35,704 bases of DNA, from assembly GCA_900472295.1 (NCBI GenBank), contig UCIA01000010.1:1-35704 (forward strand). The letters are read 5' to 3'. Below are positions 16,512 to 24,203 of this stretch, in pieces; the stretch's first letter is position 1; every line of letters starts with the position of its first letter. A program made the position numbers and the translations under genes. Under the pieces are notes generated by a model. That model did not search any database. It was not told the DNA's origin and was given only the letters and a program-made list of their open reading frames with translations. The DNA comes from Hyphomicrobiales bacterium. GTDB lineage: Bacteria > Pseudomonadota > Alphaproteobacteria > Rhizobiales > Rhizobiaceae.

Positions 16512-19373
16512 CTACTCTGCAGCCTGAACCCGATTGACCTGGATAATCGCCCGGATTTCCGACCTGCAGGAGCCGCAATTGGTGCCGGCCTTCAGTGCGC
16601 TGCCGATGGCTTCTAGCGTCGCGTTGCCGGCCGCCACCGCAGTTACAATCTGATTGACCCCAACGTTGAAACAGGAGCAGACGGTCGCACCGGCGTCGGC
16701 TTGTTCAGCACCGCCGCGCCCGGCGACGATGCGGAAGCGCTCGCGCTGATTGGCGTAGGTCTCCTCGAGTTGTTGTGCCGCCCAGCCACGCGACACCGCG
16801 ACAGGATCAGGGGCGACAAACAAGACACCCTCGAGGTGCTCTTTGTCGAAGGCGGCGACACGGTGCTGGCCGGCGTCGCGATCGTGATAGGCCAGCATTT
16901 CCGATTCCGACTCCGCACCGAACAGTGATCGGGCGAACCCCATCCAGTCGATCTCCGCCTCGGCGAAGGCAAGCTCAATGCGCCAGCCGCCCTTGCAGCG
17001 GGCTGCTGCCCAATAGTCGGCACCGATTGCCGCGGGACGTCGCCGAATCACAGCGAAGCCAAAGGCTTTTGCGGCGAATTTCTCAAGCCGAACCGCGCTG
17101 TTTTTCAAGGCCGGCTGACCGGAAACGGGATCGGTCAGCGACGCGGTCAACGCATCGAGGCGGCCTTTGGCGGCGAACTGGTCGGTCCAATGCATCGGCG
17201 CGAACACGCTGCCCAGCCGCTGACGGGATGTGATCCGAGCGCGGACGAACACCGTCCCGCGTGGGCTGGAGATGCGCACGATGTCAGCGTCGCCAATGCC
17301 ATGGTGCCGCGCATCGGCCGGGTGGATTTCCGCGAAAGGTTCAGCGATATGCTGAGAAAGTCGCGGGCTTTTACCGGTGCGCGTCATGGTGTGCCAATGA
17401 TCGCGGATGCGGCCGGTGTTGAGGGTGAGCGGATAGTCCGGGCTGGTGCGTGTCTCGACCATGGGACGAATGGCGATGAAGCGCGCCTTGCGGTCGGGAG
17501 TGTAGAAATTGCCGTTGGCGAAGAAGCGGGTGTTGGAAGAGGCGCGCCCGGCCTGCTCTGACTGATGTCGAGCTTGAACGCCCCCCTCTGGCCTGCCGGC
17601 CATCTCCCCCTCAAGGGGGGAGATCGGCAGCTTTACCGCCATCGCCTCTTTTGCAATGTCAGCGATTGGCGAAATCCGCGATGATATCCCATCTCCCCCC
17701 TTGAGGGGGAGATGGCCGGCAGGCCAGAGGGGGGTGCCTTGGCTCGGCGCTGGCCATTGGAACGGCTCCAGCTCGTCGTAGCCTTCTCCACCAACACCGG
17801 CATAAGCGCCAATATCAAAATCCCGCGCGCCATTATTCTCGAAACCAGACAGTGCGGCGTGTTCGGCGAAAACCTCCGCCGGCGACGCATGCGCAAATGC
17901 CTCGTCAAACCCCATCCGCCTCGCCACTTCGGCGACGATCCACCAGTCCGGCCGCGCCTCGCCGGGTGCCGGCAGAAACGCGCGTTGACGCGAGATGCGG
18001 CGCTCGGAATTGGTCACGGTGCCGTCCTTCTCGCCCCAGGCTGCTGCCGGCAGCCGGACTTGGGCGTGGCGGACCGTGTCGGTCTTGGCCAACACATCCG
18101 ACACCACGACGAACGGGCAAGCCTTGATCGCAGCTTCAACGGCGTCGGCATCCGGCATCGAATCGACCGGGTTGGTGGCCATGATCCACAGCGCCTTGAT
18201 GCGCCCATCGGCCAGCGCCTGAAACATCTCCACTGCTTTCAGGCCGGGCTTTTGCGCAACGACCGGCGCGTTCCAGAAACGCTGCACGCGGTCACGGTGT
18301 TCAGGGTTTTCGATCTCCATATGGGCGGCCAGCATGTTGGCCATGCCGCCGACCTCGCGGCCACCCATGGCGTTGGGCTGGCCGGTCACCGAAAACGGCC
18401 CTGCCCCCGGTTTGCCGATGCGGCCGGTGGCGAGATGACAGTTGATGATGGCGTTGACCTTGTCGGTGCCCGACGACGACTGGTTCACGCCCTGGCTGTA
18501 GACGGTGACGGTCTTTTCCGTCCGGGCAAACAGGCTGTAGAAGCGGCCAAGCTCGTCCTCGCTGAGGCCCGTGGACTCAGCGATGCCGGCAAGGTCGTGC
18601 GCCGAAGCGGCGAAAAGCGCTTGGCCGAAGCCGGTCGTGTGCTCGGTGATATAGGCGCGGTCCAGCGCATTATGCTGACCGAGATAGGCGAGCAGCCCGG
18701 AGAACAGAGCGACGTCGCCGTCCGGCGCGATCGCCAGATGCAGGTCGGCGATGTCGGCGGTCATGGTGCGGCGCGGATCGACCAGTACGATCTTCATCTC
18801 CGGCCGCTTTTCGCGGGCAGCCGCGATGCGCTGGTAGAGCACGGGATGACACCAGGCGAGATTGGAACCAACCAGCACGATCAGATCGGCAAGCTCAAGA
18901 TCTTCATAGGTTCCCGGCACCGTGTCGGAGCCGAAGGCGCGTCGGTGGCCGGCCACCGACGAGGCCATGCACAGCCGCGAATTGGTGTCGATGTTGGCCG
19001 AGCCGATGAAGCCTTTCATCAGCTTGTTGGCGACGTAATAATCTTCGGTCAGCAACTGGCCGGAGACATAGAAGGCGACCGAGTCGGGACCGTGCTCGGC
19101 GATGGTCTGCGAGAAGGTCGAGGCAACGAGGTCGAGCGCTTCGTCCCAGCCGGCGCGGCGATCGTGAATCTCGGGATGGAGCAGCCTGCCATCGAGGTCG
19201 ATGGTTTCGGCCAGTGCCGAGCCCTTCGAGCAGAGCCGGCCGAAATTGGCCGGATGATCGGGGTCGCCGCGGACGCTGACTTCACCGTCCGCGGCGACCT
19301 TCGCCAGCACGCCGCAACCCACCCCGCAATAGGGGCAGGTGGTCCTCACCTCGCGCGCTGCGTCAATTTCCAT
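16512..19373 (-). CDS. nasA: assimilatory nitrate reductase catalytic subunit, carrying an in-frame palindromic-element insertion
   Basis: A 953-residue cytoplasmic molybdenum enzyme that reduces nitrate to nitrite. The N-terminal [4Fe-4S] cysteines are C13, C16, C20 and C48 (CPYCGVGC ... GRLCSKG). The molybdenum ligand is C135 in NSRLCMASSV. The molybdopterin-dinucleotide domain begins near TSPDYPLTLNTGRIRDHWHT. The C terminus adds a BFD-like [2Fe-2S] domain (CSCFNVG ... GTNCGSCRSEI) for electron entry. Residues about 546-597 are not enzyme sequence. They are the translation of a 154-bp palindromic element (17581-17734), giving TPLWPAGHLPLKGGDG and then LPISPLEGEMAGRPEGG. The frame is preserved, so the protein probably tolerates a surface loop. 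It starts 3 bp after nirD and is the last gene of the operon. Confidence 0.93.
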   Translation of the reverse strand: MEIDAAREVRTTCPYCGVGCGVLAKVAADGEVSVRGDPDHPANFGRLCSKGSALAETIDLDGRLLHPEIHDRRAGWDEALDLVASTFSQTIAEHGPDSVAFYVSGQLLTEDYYVANKLMKGFIGSANIDTNSRLCMASSVAGHRRAFGSDTVPGTYEDLELADLIVLVGSNLAWCHPVLYQRIAAAREKRPEMKIVLVDPRRTMTADIADLHLAIAPDGDVALFSGLLAYLGQHNALDRAYITEHTTGFGQALFAASAHDLAGIAESTGLSEDELGRFYSLFARTEKTVTVYSQGVNQSSSGTDKVNAIINCHLATGRIGKPGAGPFSVTGQPNAMGGREVGGMANMLAAHMEIENPEHRDRVQRFWNAPVVAQKPGLKAVEMFQALADGRIKALWIMATNPVDSMPDADAVEAAIKACPFVVVSDVLAKTDTVRHAQVRLPAAAWGEKDGTVTNSERRISRQRAFLPAPGEARPDWWIVAEVARRMGFDEAFAHASPAEVFAEHAALSGFENNGARDFDIGAYAGVGGEGYDELEPFQWPAPSQGTPLWPAGHLPLKGGDGISSRISPIADIAKEAMAVKLPISPLEGEMAGRPEGGVQARHQSEQAGRASSNTRFFANGNFYTPDRKARFIAIRPMVETRTSPDYPLTLNTGRIRDHWHTMTRTGKSPRLSQHIAEPFAEIHPADARHHGIGDADIVRISSPRGTVFVRARITSRQRLGSVFAPMHWTDQFAAKGRLDALTASLTDPVSGQPALKNSAVRLEKFAAKAFGFAVIRRRPAAIGADYWAAARCKGGWRIELAFAEAEIDWMGFARSLFGAESESEMLAYHDRDAGQHRVAAFDKEHLEGVLFVAPDPVAVSRGWAAQQLEETYANQRERFRIVAGRGGAEQADAGATVCSCFNVGVNQIVTAVAAGNATLEAIGSALKAGTNCGSCRSEIRAIIQVNRVQAAE
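17581..17734. repeat. 154-bp palindromic element inside nasA (copy 1)
   Basis: Two 44-bp arms (17581-17624 and 17691-17734) are perfect reverse complements around a 66-bp spacer. Each arm itself contains a smaller dyad (tctccccctcaaggggggaga). Read in the nasA frame the whole element is open. The same element occurs at 19743-19896 with identical arm and spacer lengths. The perfect arms suggest recent insertion or selection for pairing. Confidence 0.92.
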
Positions 19374-19376
19374 GGT

Positions 19377-19706
19377 TCAGGCCGCGCGGCTGGCCAGCGC
19401 TTCCAGCGCGATGAACAGGTGCTCGCCTTCGATCCGCACTGGAATGGTGCGCACCGCACCCTCGTCGGCGCCGAGCGCCTTGCCGGTTTCGAGCGAGATC
19501 ACCCAATTGTGCAAGGGGCAGGTGACGGCGGTGCCGTGAACAATGCCTTGGCTCAGCGGCCCACCCTTGTGCGGGCAATGGTCGTCGATGGCATAGACCT
19601 GATCGTCCTGCGTGCGGAAGACCGCGACCTTGCCTTCCGGCGTGGCGACGCAGCGCGCGCCACGGCGGGGAATGTCCGAGATGGAGCCGATCGATATCCA
19701 GTTCAT
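19377..19706 (-). CDS. nirD: nitrite reductase [NAD(P)H] small subunit
   Basis: A 109-residue Rieske-type [2Fe-2S] protein, the small subunit of assimilatory NADH-nitrite reductase. The cluster ligands are in DDHCPHKGGPLS and TCPLHNWVISLETG. The order Cys-x-His / Cys-x-x-His is kept, as in the NirD group that retains a full Rieske site. Start ATG at 19706. It lies 211 bp after nirB, a gap almost filled by a palindromic element, and its stop is 3 bp before the nasA start. It is cotranscribed with both. Confidence 0.92.
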   Translation of the reverse strand: MNWISIGSISDIPRRGARCVATPEGKVAVFRTQDDQVYAIDDHCPHKGGPLSQGIVHGTAVTCPLHNWVISLETGKALGADEGAVRTIPVRIEGEHLFIALEALASRAA

Positions 19707-19742
19707 TGGGCTGCCTTTGCTTGATAGGAATGCGCCAAGGCA

Positions 19743-19896
19743 CCCCCCTCTGTCCTGCCGGACATCTCCCCCTCAAGGGGGGAGATTGGCAGCTTCGGGC
19801 TCATCGCCCATTCTAATCCGCTGACGATTAGCGAAGGCCACGGTGAAGGCTGATCTCCCTCCTTGAGGGGGAGATGGCCGGCAGGCCAGAGGGGGG
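19743..19896. repeat. 154-bp palindromic element between nirB and nirD (copy 2)
   Basis: Arms 19743-19786 and 19853-19896 are near-perfect 44-bp reverse complements with a 66-bp spacer, the same layout as the copy in nasA. The spacers of the two copies are partly similar (ggcagctt ... catcgcc ... cgatt-gcgaa). In the operon mRNA this would fold into a very long hairpin between the large and small nitrite reductase subunit genes. The frame equivalent to that used in nasA is also open here. Confidence 0.92.
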
Positions 19897-19917
19897 TGGC
19901 TCGCGCTAACATCTCCA

Positions 19918-22368
19918 TCACTCCGCCGCCTGCGCAAACCCGACCGACGCCATCGGCCGGAATTCGTGCTTGTCCTTGCCGGAGACGCGCTCCGACCACG
20001 GATCGACCTGGGCGAATTTCTGGCTGAAGACGAAGCGCTCGTAATAGGCCTTGCGCTTTTCGGCATTGTCCATGATCTGGCGCTTGATCTCGGGGATGCC
20101 GATGCGCTTGGCCCATTTGTAGATGCGTTCGAGATAGCGACCCTGTTCGCGGTACATCTGGGTCAGCGCCACGATATGCTCGAGCGCCTCATCTTCTGTC
20201 TTCACAAGGCCGAGCACTTCCGTGCCCTTGATGTCGAGGCCGGCGGCTCCAGCAAAATGGATCTCGTAGCCACTGTCGACGCAGATGACGCCGACATCCT
20301 TGCAGGTCGCCTCGGCGCAGTTGCGTGGACAGCCCGACACCGCCATCTTGACCTTGGCCGGGGTCCACGAACCCCACATGAATTTCTCGATGCGGATGCC
20401 CAGGCCCGTCGAATCCTGCGTGCCGAAGCGGCACCAGTCGGAGCCGACGCAGGTCTTCACGGTGCGCAGCCCCTTGGCATAGGCATGGCCGGAGACGAAG
20501 CCGGCCTGGCCGAGATCGGCCCATACCGCCGGCAGGTCTTCCTTGCGGATGCCGAGCATGTCGATGCGCTGTCCCCCGGTGACCTTGACCATCGGGATCT
20601 CGAACTTGTCGACGACATCGGCGATGGCGCGCAATTCGGCTGCATTGGTGACGCCGCCCCACATGCGCGGCACCACCGAATAGGTGCCGTCCTTCTGGAT
20701 GTTGGCGTGGACGCGCTCGTTGATGAAGCGCGACTGGTAGTCGTCGGCATAGTCGTCCGGCCAGTCGCAGACGAGATAGTAGTTGAGCGCCGGCCGGCAT
20801 TTGGCGCAACCGCAGGAGGTCGTCCACTCCAGCTCCTGCATGACGGCGGGAATGGTCTTCAGGCTCTTGGCGATGATCAGCCGGCGCACCTCGTCATGGC
20901 CGAGCGTGGTGCAGCCGCACATCGGCTGTACGGCCGCCGGGTTATACTTGTCGCCGATGGTCAGCACCATCAGCTTCTCGACCAGCCCGGTGCAGGAGCC
21001 GCAGGAAGCGGACGCCTTGGTATGGGCGCGCACATCGTCAAGCGAGGTCAGGCCCTTGGCCGTAATCGCGCCGGTGATCTTTCCCTTGCAAACGCCGTTG
21101 CAGCCGCAGATTTCCGCATCATCCGGCAAGGCTGCAACGGCCGCCATAGGGTCCAGCGGGGCGCCCCCCTGGTAGGACTGGCCGAAGATGAGCGTGTCGC
21201 GCATTTCGGAAATGTCGGTCTGCTTCTTCTTGAGGTCGTTGAACCACGCGCCATCGGCCGTCTCGCCGTAGAGAACGGTGCCGATGATGCGATCGTCCTT
21301 GAGCACTAGCCGCTTGTAGACGCCGGCCGCGGCATCGCGCAGGACGATCTCCTGGCGGTCCTCGCCCTCGGCGAAGTCGCCGAGCGAGAACAGGTCGATG
21401 CCGGTGACCTTGAGCTTGGTCGGCGTGTCCATATGGACGAAAGCTGCGGCCTCGTCGCCAGCAAGCTGGCGGGCCGCAACGCGCGCCATCTCGTAGAGCG
21501 GCGCGACCAGCCCGTAGACCTGGCCGTTGACCTCGGCGCATTCGCCAAGCGCGTAGATATCGGGATCGTTGCTGCGCATGCCTGCGTCGACGACGATGCC
21601 GCGATTGACGGCGATGCCTGCCTGTTTGGCCAGTGCGGAATTCGGTCTGATGCCGACCGCCATGACGACCAGCGTCGCCGGAATGACGGTGCCGTCGGCG
21701 AGTTCGACCTGCCCGACCTTGCCGTTGCCGGTGATCGCCTGTGTGTTGGCCTTGGTGATGACCTTGATGCCGCGCTGTTCGACGGCGCGCTGCAGGAGGT
21801 AGCCTGCGGCCGGATCGAGCTGGCGCTCCATCAGCGTCGGCATGACATGCAGCACCGTGACGTCCATGCCTTGGGCGTTCAAACCCGCCGCCGCCTCGAG
21901 CCCAAGCAGGCCGCCGCCGATGACCACGGCCTTGGAGCGCGACTGGGCGGCGAGCATCATGGCCTGGACGTCGTCGAGATCGCGATAGGTCAGCACCCCC
22001 GGCAGATCATGGCCGGGCACCGGAATGATGAAGGGCACCGAGCCGGTGGCGATGACGAGCTTGTCGTAAGGCTCGGTGACGCCGTGGTCGGAGGTGACGG
22101 TCTTGGCCTGCCGATCGATGGCGACTATTCTGTGGCCCTTGTAGAGGGTGATGTCGTTGGCGATGTACCAGCCGTCGCCGTGGATGATGATCTCCTCGAA
22201 GGCCTTTTCGCCCGACAGCACCGGCGACAGCATGATGCGGTCGTAATTGACCCGCGGCTCGGCGTTGAAGATGGTGACGGTGTAGCGGCCCGGCGCCTGC
22301 TCGAAGAGGTGCTCCAGCATGCGCCCGGGGGCCATGCCATTGCCGATGATGACGAGTTTTTCGCTCAT
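19918..22368 (-). CDS. nirB: nitrite reductase [NAD(P)H] large subunit
   Basis: An 816-residue cytoplasmic enzyme reducing nitrite to ammonium with NADH, using FAD, iron-sulfur clusters and siroheme. The N terminus is a pyridine-nucleotide-disulfide oxidoreductase module (KLVIIGNGMAPGRMLEHL; second dinucleotide site AVVIGGGLLGLEAAAGL). BFD-like [2Fe-2S] segments follow (CGCNGVCKGK ... ASCGSCTGLVE, and a second CGCTTLGHDE ... TSCGCAKCRPALNY). The C-terminal sulfite/nitrite reductase half carries siroheme/[4Fe-4S] ligands as TCVGSDWC (C-x5-C) and SGCPRNCAEA (C-x3-C). The gene sits 4 bp after nrtD. Siroheme synthase (cysG) is not found in this window, so it must be encoded elsewhere. Confidence 0.95.
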   Translation of the reverse strand: MSEKLVIIGNGMAPGRMLEHLFEQAPGRYTVTIFNAEPRVNYDRIMLSPVLSGEKAFEEIIIHGDGWYIANDITLYKGHRIVAIDRQAKTVTSDHGVTEPYDKLVIATGSVPFIIPVPGHDLPGVLTYRDLDDVQAMMLAAQSRSKAVVIGGGLLGLEAAAGLNAQGMDVTVLHVMPTLMERQLDPAAGYLLQRAVEQRGIKVITKANTQAITGNGKVGQVELADGTVIPATLVVMAVGIRPNSALAKQAGIAVNRGIVVDAGMRSNDPDIYALGECAEVNGQVYGLVAPLYEMARVAARQLAGDEAAAFVHMDTPTKLKVTGIDLFSLGDFAEGEDRQEIVLRDAAAGVYKRLVLKDDRIIGTVLYGETADGAWFNDLKKKQTDISEMRDTLIFGQSYQGGAPLDPMAAVAALPDDAEICGCNGVCKGKITGAITAKGLTSLDDVRAHTKASASCGSCTGLVEKLMVLTIGDKYNPAAVQPMCGCTTLGHDEVRRLIIAKSLKTIPAVMQELEWTTSCGCAKCRPALNYYLVCDWPDDYADDYQSRFINERVHANIQKDGTYSVVPRMWGGVTNAAELRAIADVVDKFEIPMVKVTGGQRIDMLGIRKEDLPAVWADLGQAGFVSGHAYAKGLRTVKTCVGSDWCRFGTQDSTGLGIRIEKFMWGSWTPAKVKMAVSGCPRNCAEATCKDVGVICVDSGYEIHFAGAAGLDIKGTEVLGLVKTEDEALEHIVALTQMYREQGRYLERIYKWAKRIGIPEIKRQIMDNAEKRKAYYERFVFSQKFAQVDPWSERVSGKDKHEFRPMASVGFAQAAE

Positions 22369-22372
22369 GGCG

Positions 22373-23170
22373 CTACTCCGCGGCTTCGACGAAGCGGTGG
22401 CGTTCGTAGAGGAACTTCAGCACCGCCTCGCGACAACGCAGGAAGGTGCGGTCGGACGAGAGTTCGACGCGGCGGCGCGGACGCGCCAGCGGTACGGCAA
22501 GCACCTCGCCGATGGTCGCCGCCGGGCCGTTGGTCATCATGACGATGCGGTCGGACAACAGCACCGCCTCGTCGACATCGTGGGTGATCATGATCGTCGT
22601 CGAGCCAAGCCTGGAATGGATGTCCATCACCGCGTCCTGCAGATGCGCTCGGGTCAACGCATCGAGCGCGCCGAAGGGTTCGTCGAGCAGCAGGATCTTC
22701 GGCTCCATGGCGAGCGCGCGGGCAATGCCGACGCGCTGCTTCATGCCGCCCGATATCTCGGCCGGCCGCTTGTCCCTGGCATGAGCCATCTGCACGAGGT
22801 CGAGATTGCGCATGATCCACTCATGCCGTTCGGCTTTGCTCTTCGTACGGCCAAAGACTTTCGCCACCGCCAGATTGATGTTTTCGTAGACGGTGAGCCA
22901 CGGCAGCAGGCTGTGGTTCTGGAACACCACAGCGCGTTCGGGTCCAGGGCTGTCGACTTCCTTGTCCTCCAGCAGCACGGCGCCGGCGGAAACCCTGGTC
23001 AGCCCGGCGATCAGATTGAGCAAGGTCGACTTGCCGCAGCCGGAATGGCCGATGATGGAGACGAATTCACCCTTGTCGATGGTCAGCCTGATATCCTTCA
23101 GCACCTCGCTGACCTGATTGCCACGGGCAAAGGATTTGTCGATATGGTCGAGTTTCAGATAGGCGGTCAT
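22373..23170 (-). CDS. nrtD: nitrate ABC transporter ATP-binding protein
   Basis: A 265-residue ABC ATPase that powers nitrate/nitrite import with NrtA and NrtB. Walker A is GHSGCGKST (41-49), the signature is ISGGMKQRVGIARAL, Walker B is KILLLDEPFGALDALTR, and the switch His is in MITHDVDEA. It lacks the C-terminal NrtA-like regulatory extension of cyanobacterial NrtC, so it is of the NrtD/NasD type and presumably forms a homodimer. ATG at 23170 (MTAYLKLDHIDKSF) follows a gaggag ribosome-binding site; the longer open frame upstream overlaps nrtB. Gaps are 10 bp from nrtB and 4 bp to nirB. Some annotations use the name nrtC. Confidence 0.9.
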   Translation of the reverse strand: MTAYLKLDHIDKSFARGNQVSEVLKDIRLTIDKGEFVSIIGHSGCGKSTLLNLIAGLTRVSAGAVLLEDKEVDSPGPERAVVFQNHSLLPWLTVYENINLAVAKVFGRTKSKAERHEWIMRNLDLVQMAHARDKRPAEISGGMKQRVGIARALAMEPKILLLDEPFGALDALTRAHLQDAVMDIHSRLGSTTIMITHDVDEAVLLSDRIVMMTNGPAATIGEVLAVPLARPRRRVELSSDRTFLRCREAVLKFLYERHRFVEAAE

Positions 23171-23180
23171 CACCCTCTCC

Positions 23181-24071
23181 TCAATTTGCCGTTGTGCCAC
23201 GGGTGACGAAGGCTCCGACCGCCGCGACGAGACGGTCCAGGCAAAAGCCGGTGACGCCGATATAGGCGAGCGCAACGATGATGTCGGGCAGCCGCGACGA
23301 GTTCCAGGCGTCCCAGATGAAGAAGCCGATGCCGACACCGCCGGTCAGCATTTCGGCAGCGACGATGGCGAGCCAGGACAGGCCGATGCCGATCCTGAGA
23401 CCGGTGAAGATGTAAGGGGCCGCCGCCGGCACCATGATCTTGACGAAGAACTCGAACTGGTTGAGCCGCAGGATGCGCGAGACATTGCGGTAGTCCTGCG
23501 GAATGTTGCGCACGCCGACAGCGGTGTTGATGATGATCGGCCAGATCGAGGTGATGAAGATGACGAAGATCGCCGACGGGCTGGAATCGCGGAACGCGGC
23601 CAGCGACAGCGGCAGCCAGGCCAGCGGCGGCACGGTGCGCAGGATCTGGAACACCGGATCGAGACCGCGCATCGCCCAGATCGACTGTCCGACCAGCGCG
23701 CCGAGCGCGACGCCGACGATTGCCGCCAGGCCGAAGCCGATGGCGACACGCTGCAGCGAGATCAGCACCCGCCAGGCAAGGCCGATATCCTGCGGGCCAT
23801 TGTTGAAGAACGGATGCGCGATCAAATCATAGGCCTCGTTCCACACCTGGCTGGGTGGCGGCAGGCTGGCGGTGGGCGACGAGCAGGCGATCTGCCAGAC
23901 GACCAGCATGACGACGATGACGATGATTGGCGGCACCAGCGCGGTGGCCAGCCTGCCGGCGATCGCGATCGGGTCGAAGCGGCGCCGCGCCTTGGCGCTG
24001 AAAGCGATGACCGCGGCGGGCTTGGCGGGGAACGCCTTCACCGTGGTTTCCTCAATGGCTTGGATGGACAT
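23181..24071 (-). CDS. nrtB: nitrate ABC transporter permease
   Basis: A 296-residue inner-membrane permease of the nitrate/sulfonate/taurine ABC class. It has an N-terminal cytoplasmic tail, a first membrane helix (ALVPPIIVIVVMLVVWQIAC), a large loop with SLPPPSQVWNEAYDL, and a BPD_transp_1 domain with several helices. The ATPase-coupling segment includes 'RNIPQDYRNVSRILRLNQFEFFVKIMVPAAAPYI', here split by the typical EAA-loop pattern. ATG at 24071 (MSIQAIEETTVKAF) is chosen as the start; the frame is open further upstream but only over a repeat-rich spacer. It stands 132 bp after nrtA, an unusually long gap for this operon. Confidence 0.9.
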   Translation of the reverse strand: MSIQAIEETTVKAFPAKPAAVIAFSAKARRRFDPIAIAGRLATALVPPIIVIVVMLVVWQIACSSPTASLPPPSQVWNEAYDLIAHPFFNNGPQDIGLAWRVLISLQRVAIGFGLAAIVGVALGALVGQSIWAMRGLDPVFQILRTVPPLAWLPLSLAAFRDSSPSAIFVIFITSIWPIIINTAVGVRNIPQDYRNVSRILRLNQFEFFVKIMVPAAAPYIFTGLRIGIGLSWLAIVAAEMLTGGVGIGFFIWDAWNSSRLPDIIVALAYIGVTGFCLDRLVAAVGAFVTRGTTAN

Positions 24072-24140
24072 GTCTGAGCATAACTCCGTGGTCGATGCGG
24101 GCGACAAGCGGCTGATGCCGCTTGCGCCTGGGTCCGTGCT

Positions 24141-24197
24141 GGCGACAACGGCGCAAGCGCCGTTGCGGATGGCGACAAATGGCGCGAGCGCCGTTTG
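24141..24197. repeat. tandem pair of palindromes in the nrtA-nrtB gap
   Basis: Two similar units follow each other. The first has a perfect 9-bp stem and a two-base loop (24146-24165, caacggcgc aa gcgccgttg). The second is an imperfect copy at 24176-24197 (caaatggcgc ga gcgccgtttg). Each is preceded by ggcgac. Stable hairpins just after a binding-protein gene commonly protect its mRNA and allow it to be made in excess over the permease; that role is inferred. Confidence 0.75.
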
Positions 24198-24203
24198 CAC
24201 CGG

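Noticed and set aside
17712..19724. A 670-codon plus-strand open frame opposite nasA and nirD
   Set aside because: It is antisense to a gene with clear cofactor motifs. Long antisense frames are expected from the strong GC bias, and its translation has no recognisable domain.
19703..20116. A 137-codon minus-strand frame across the nirB end and the palindromic element
   Set aside because: The first half is an alternate frame of nirB and the rest is the translated repeat. It is useful as evidence that the element's frame is open, but it is not a gene.
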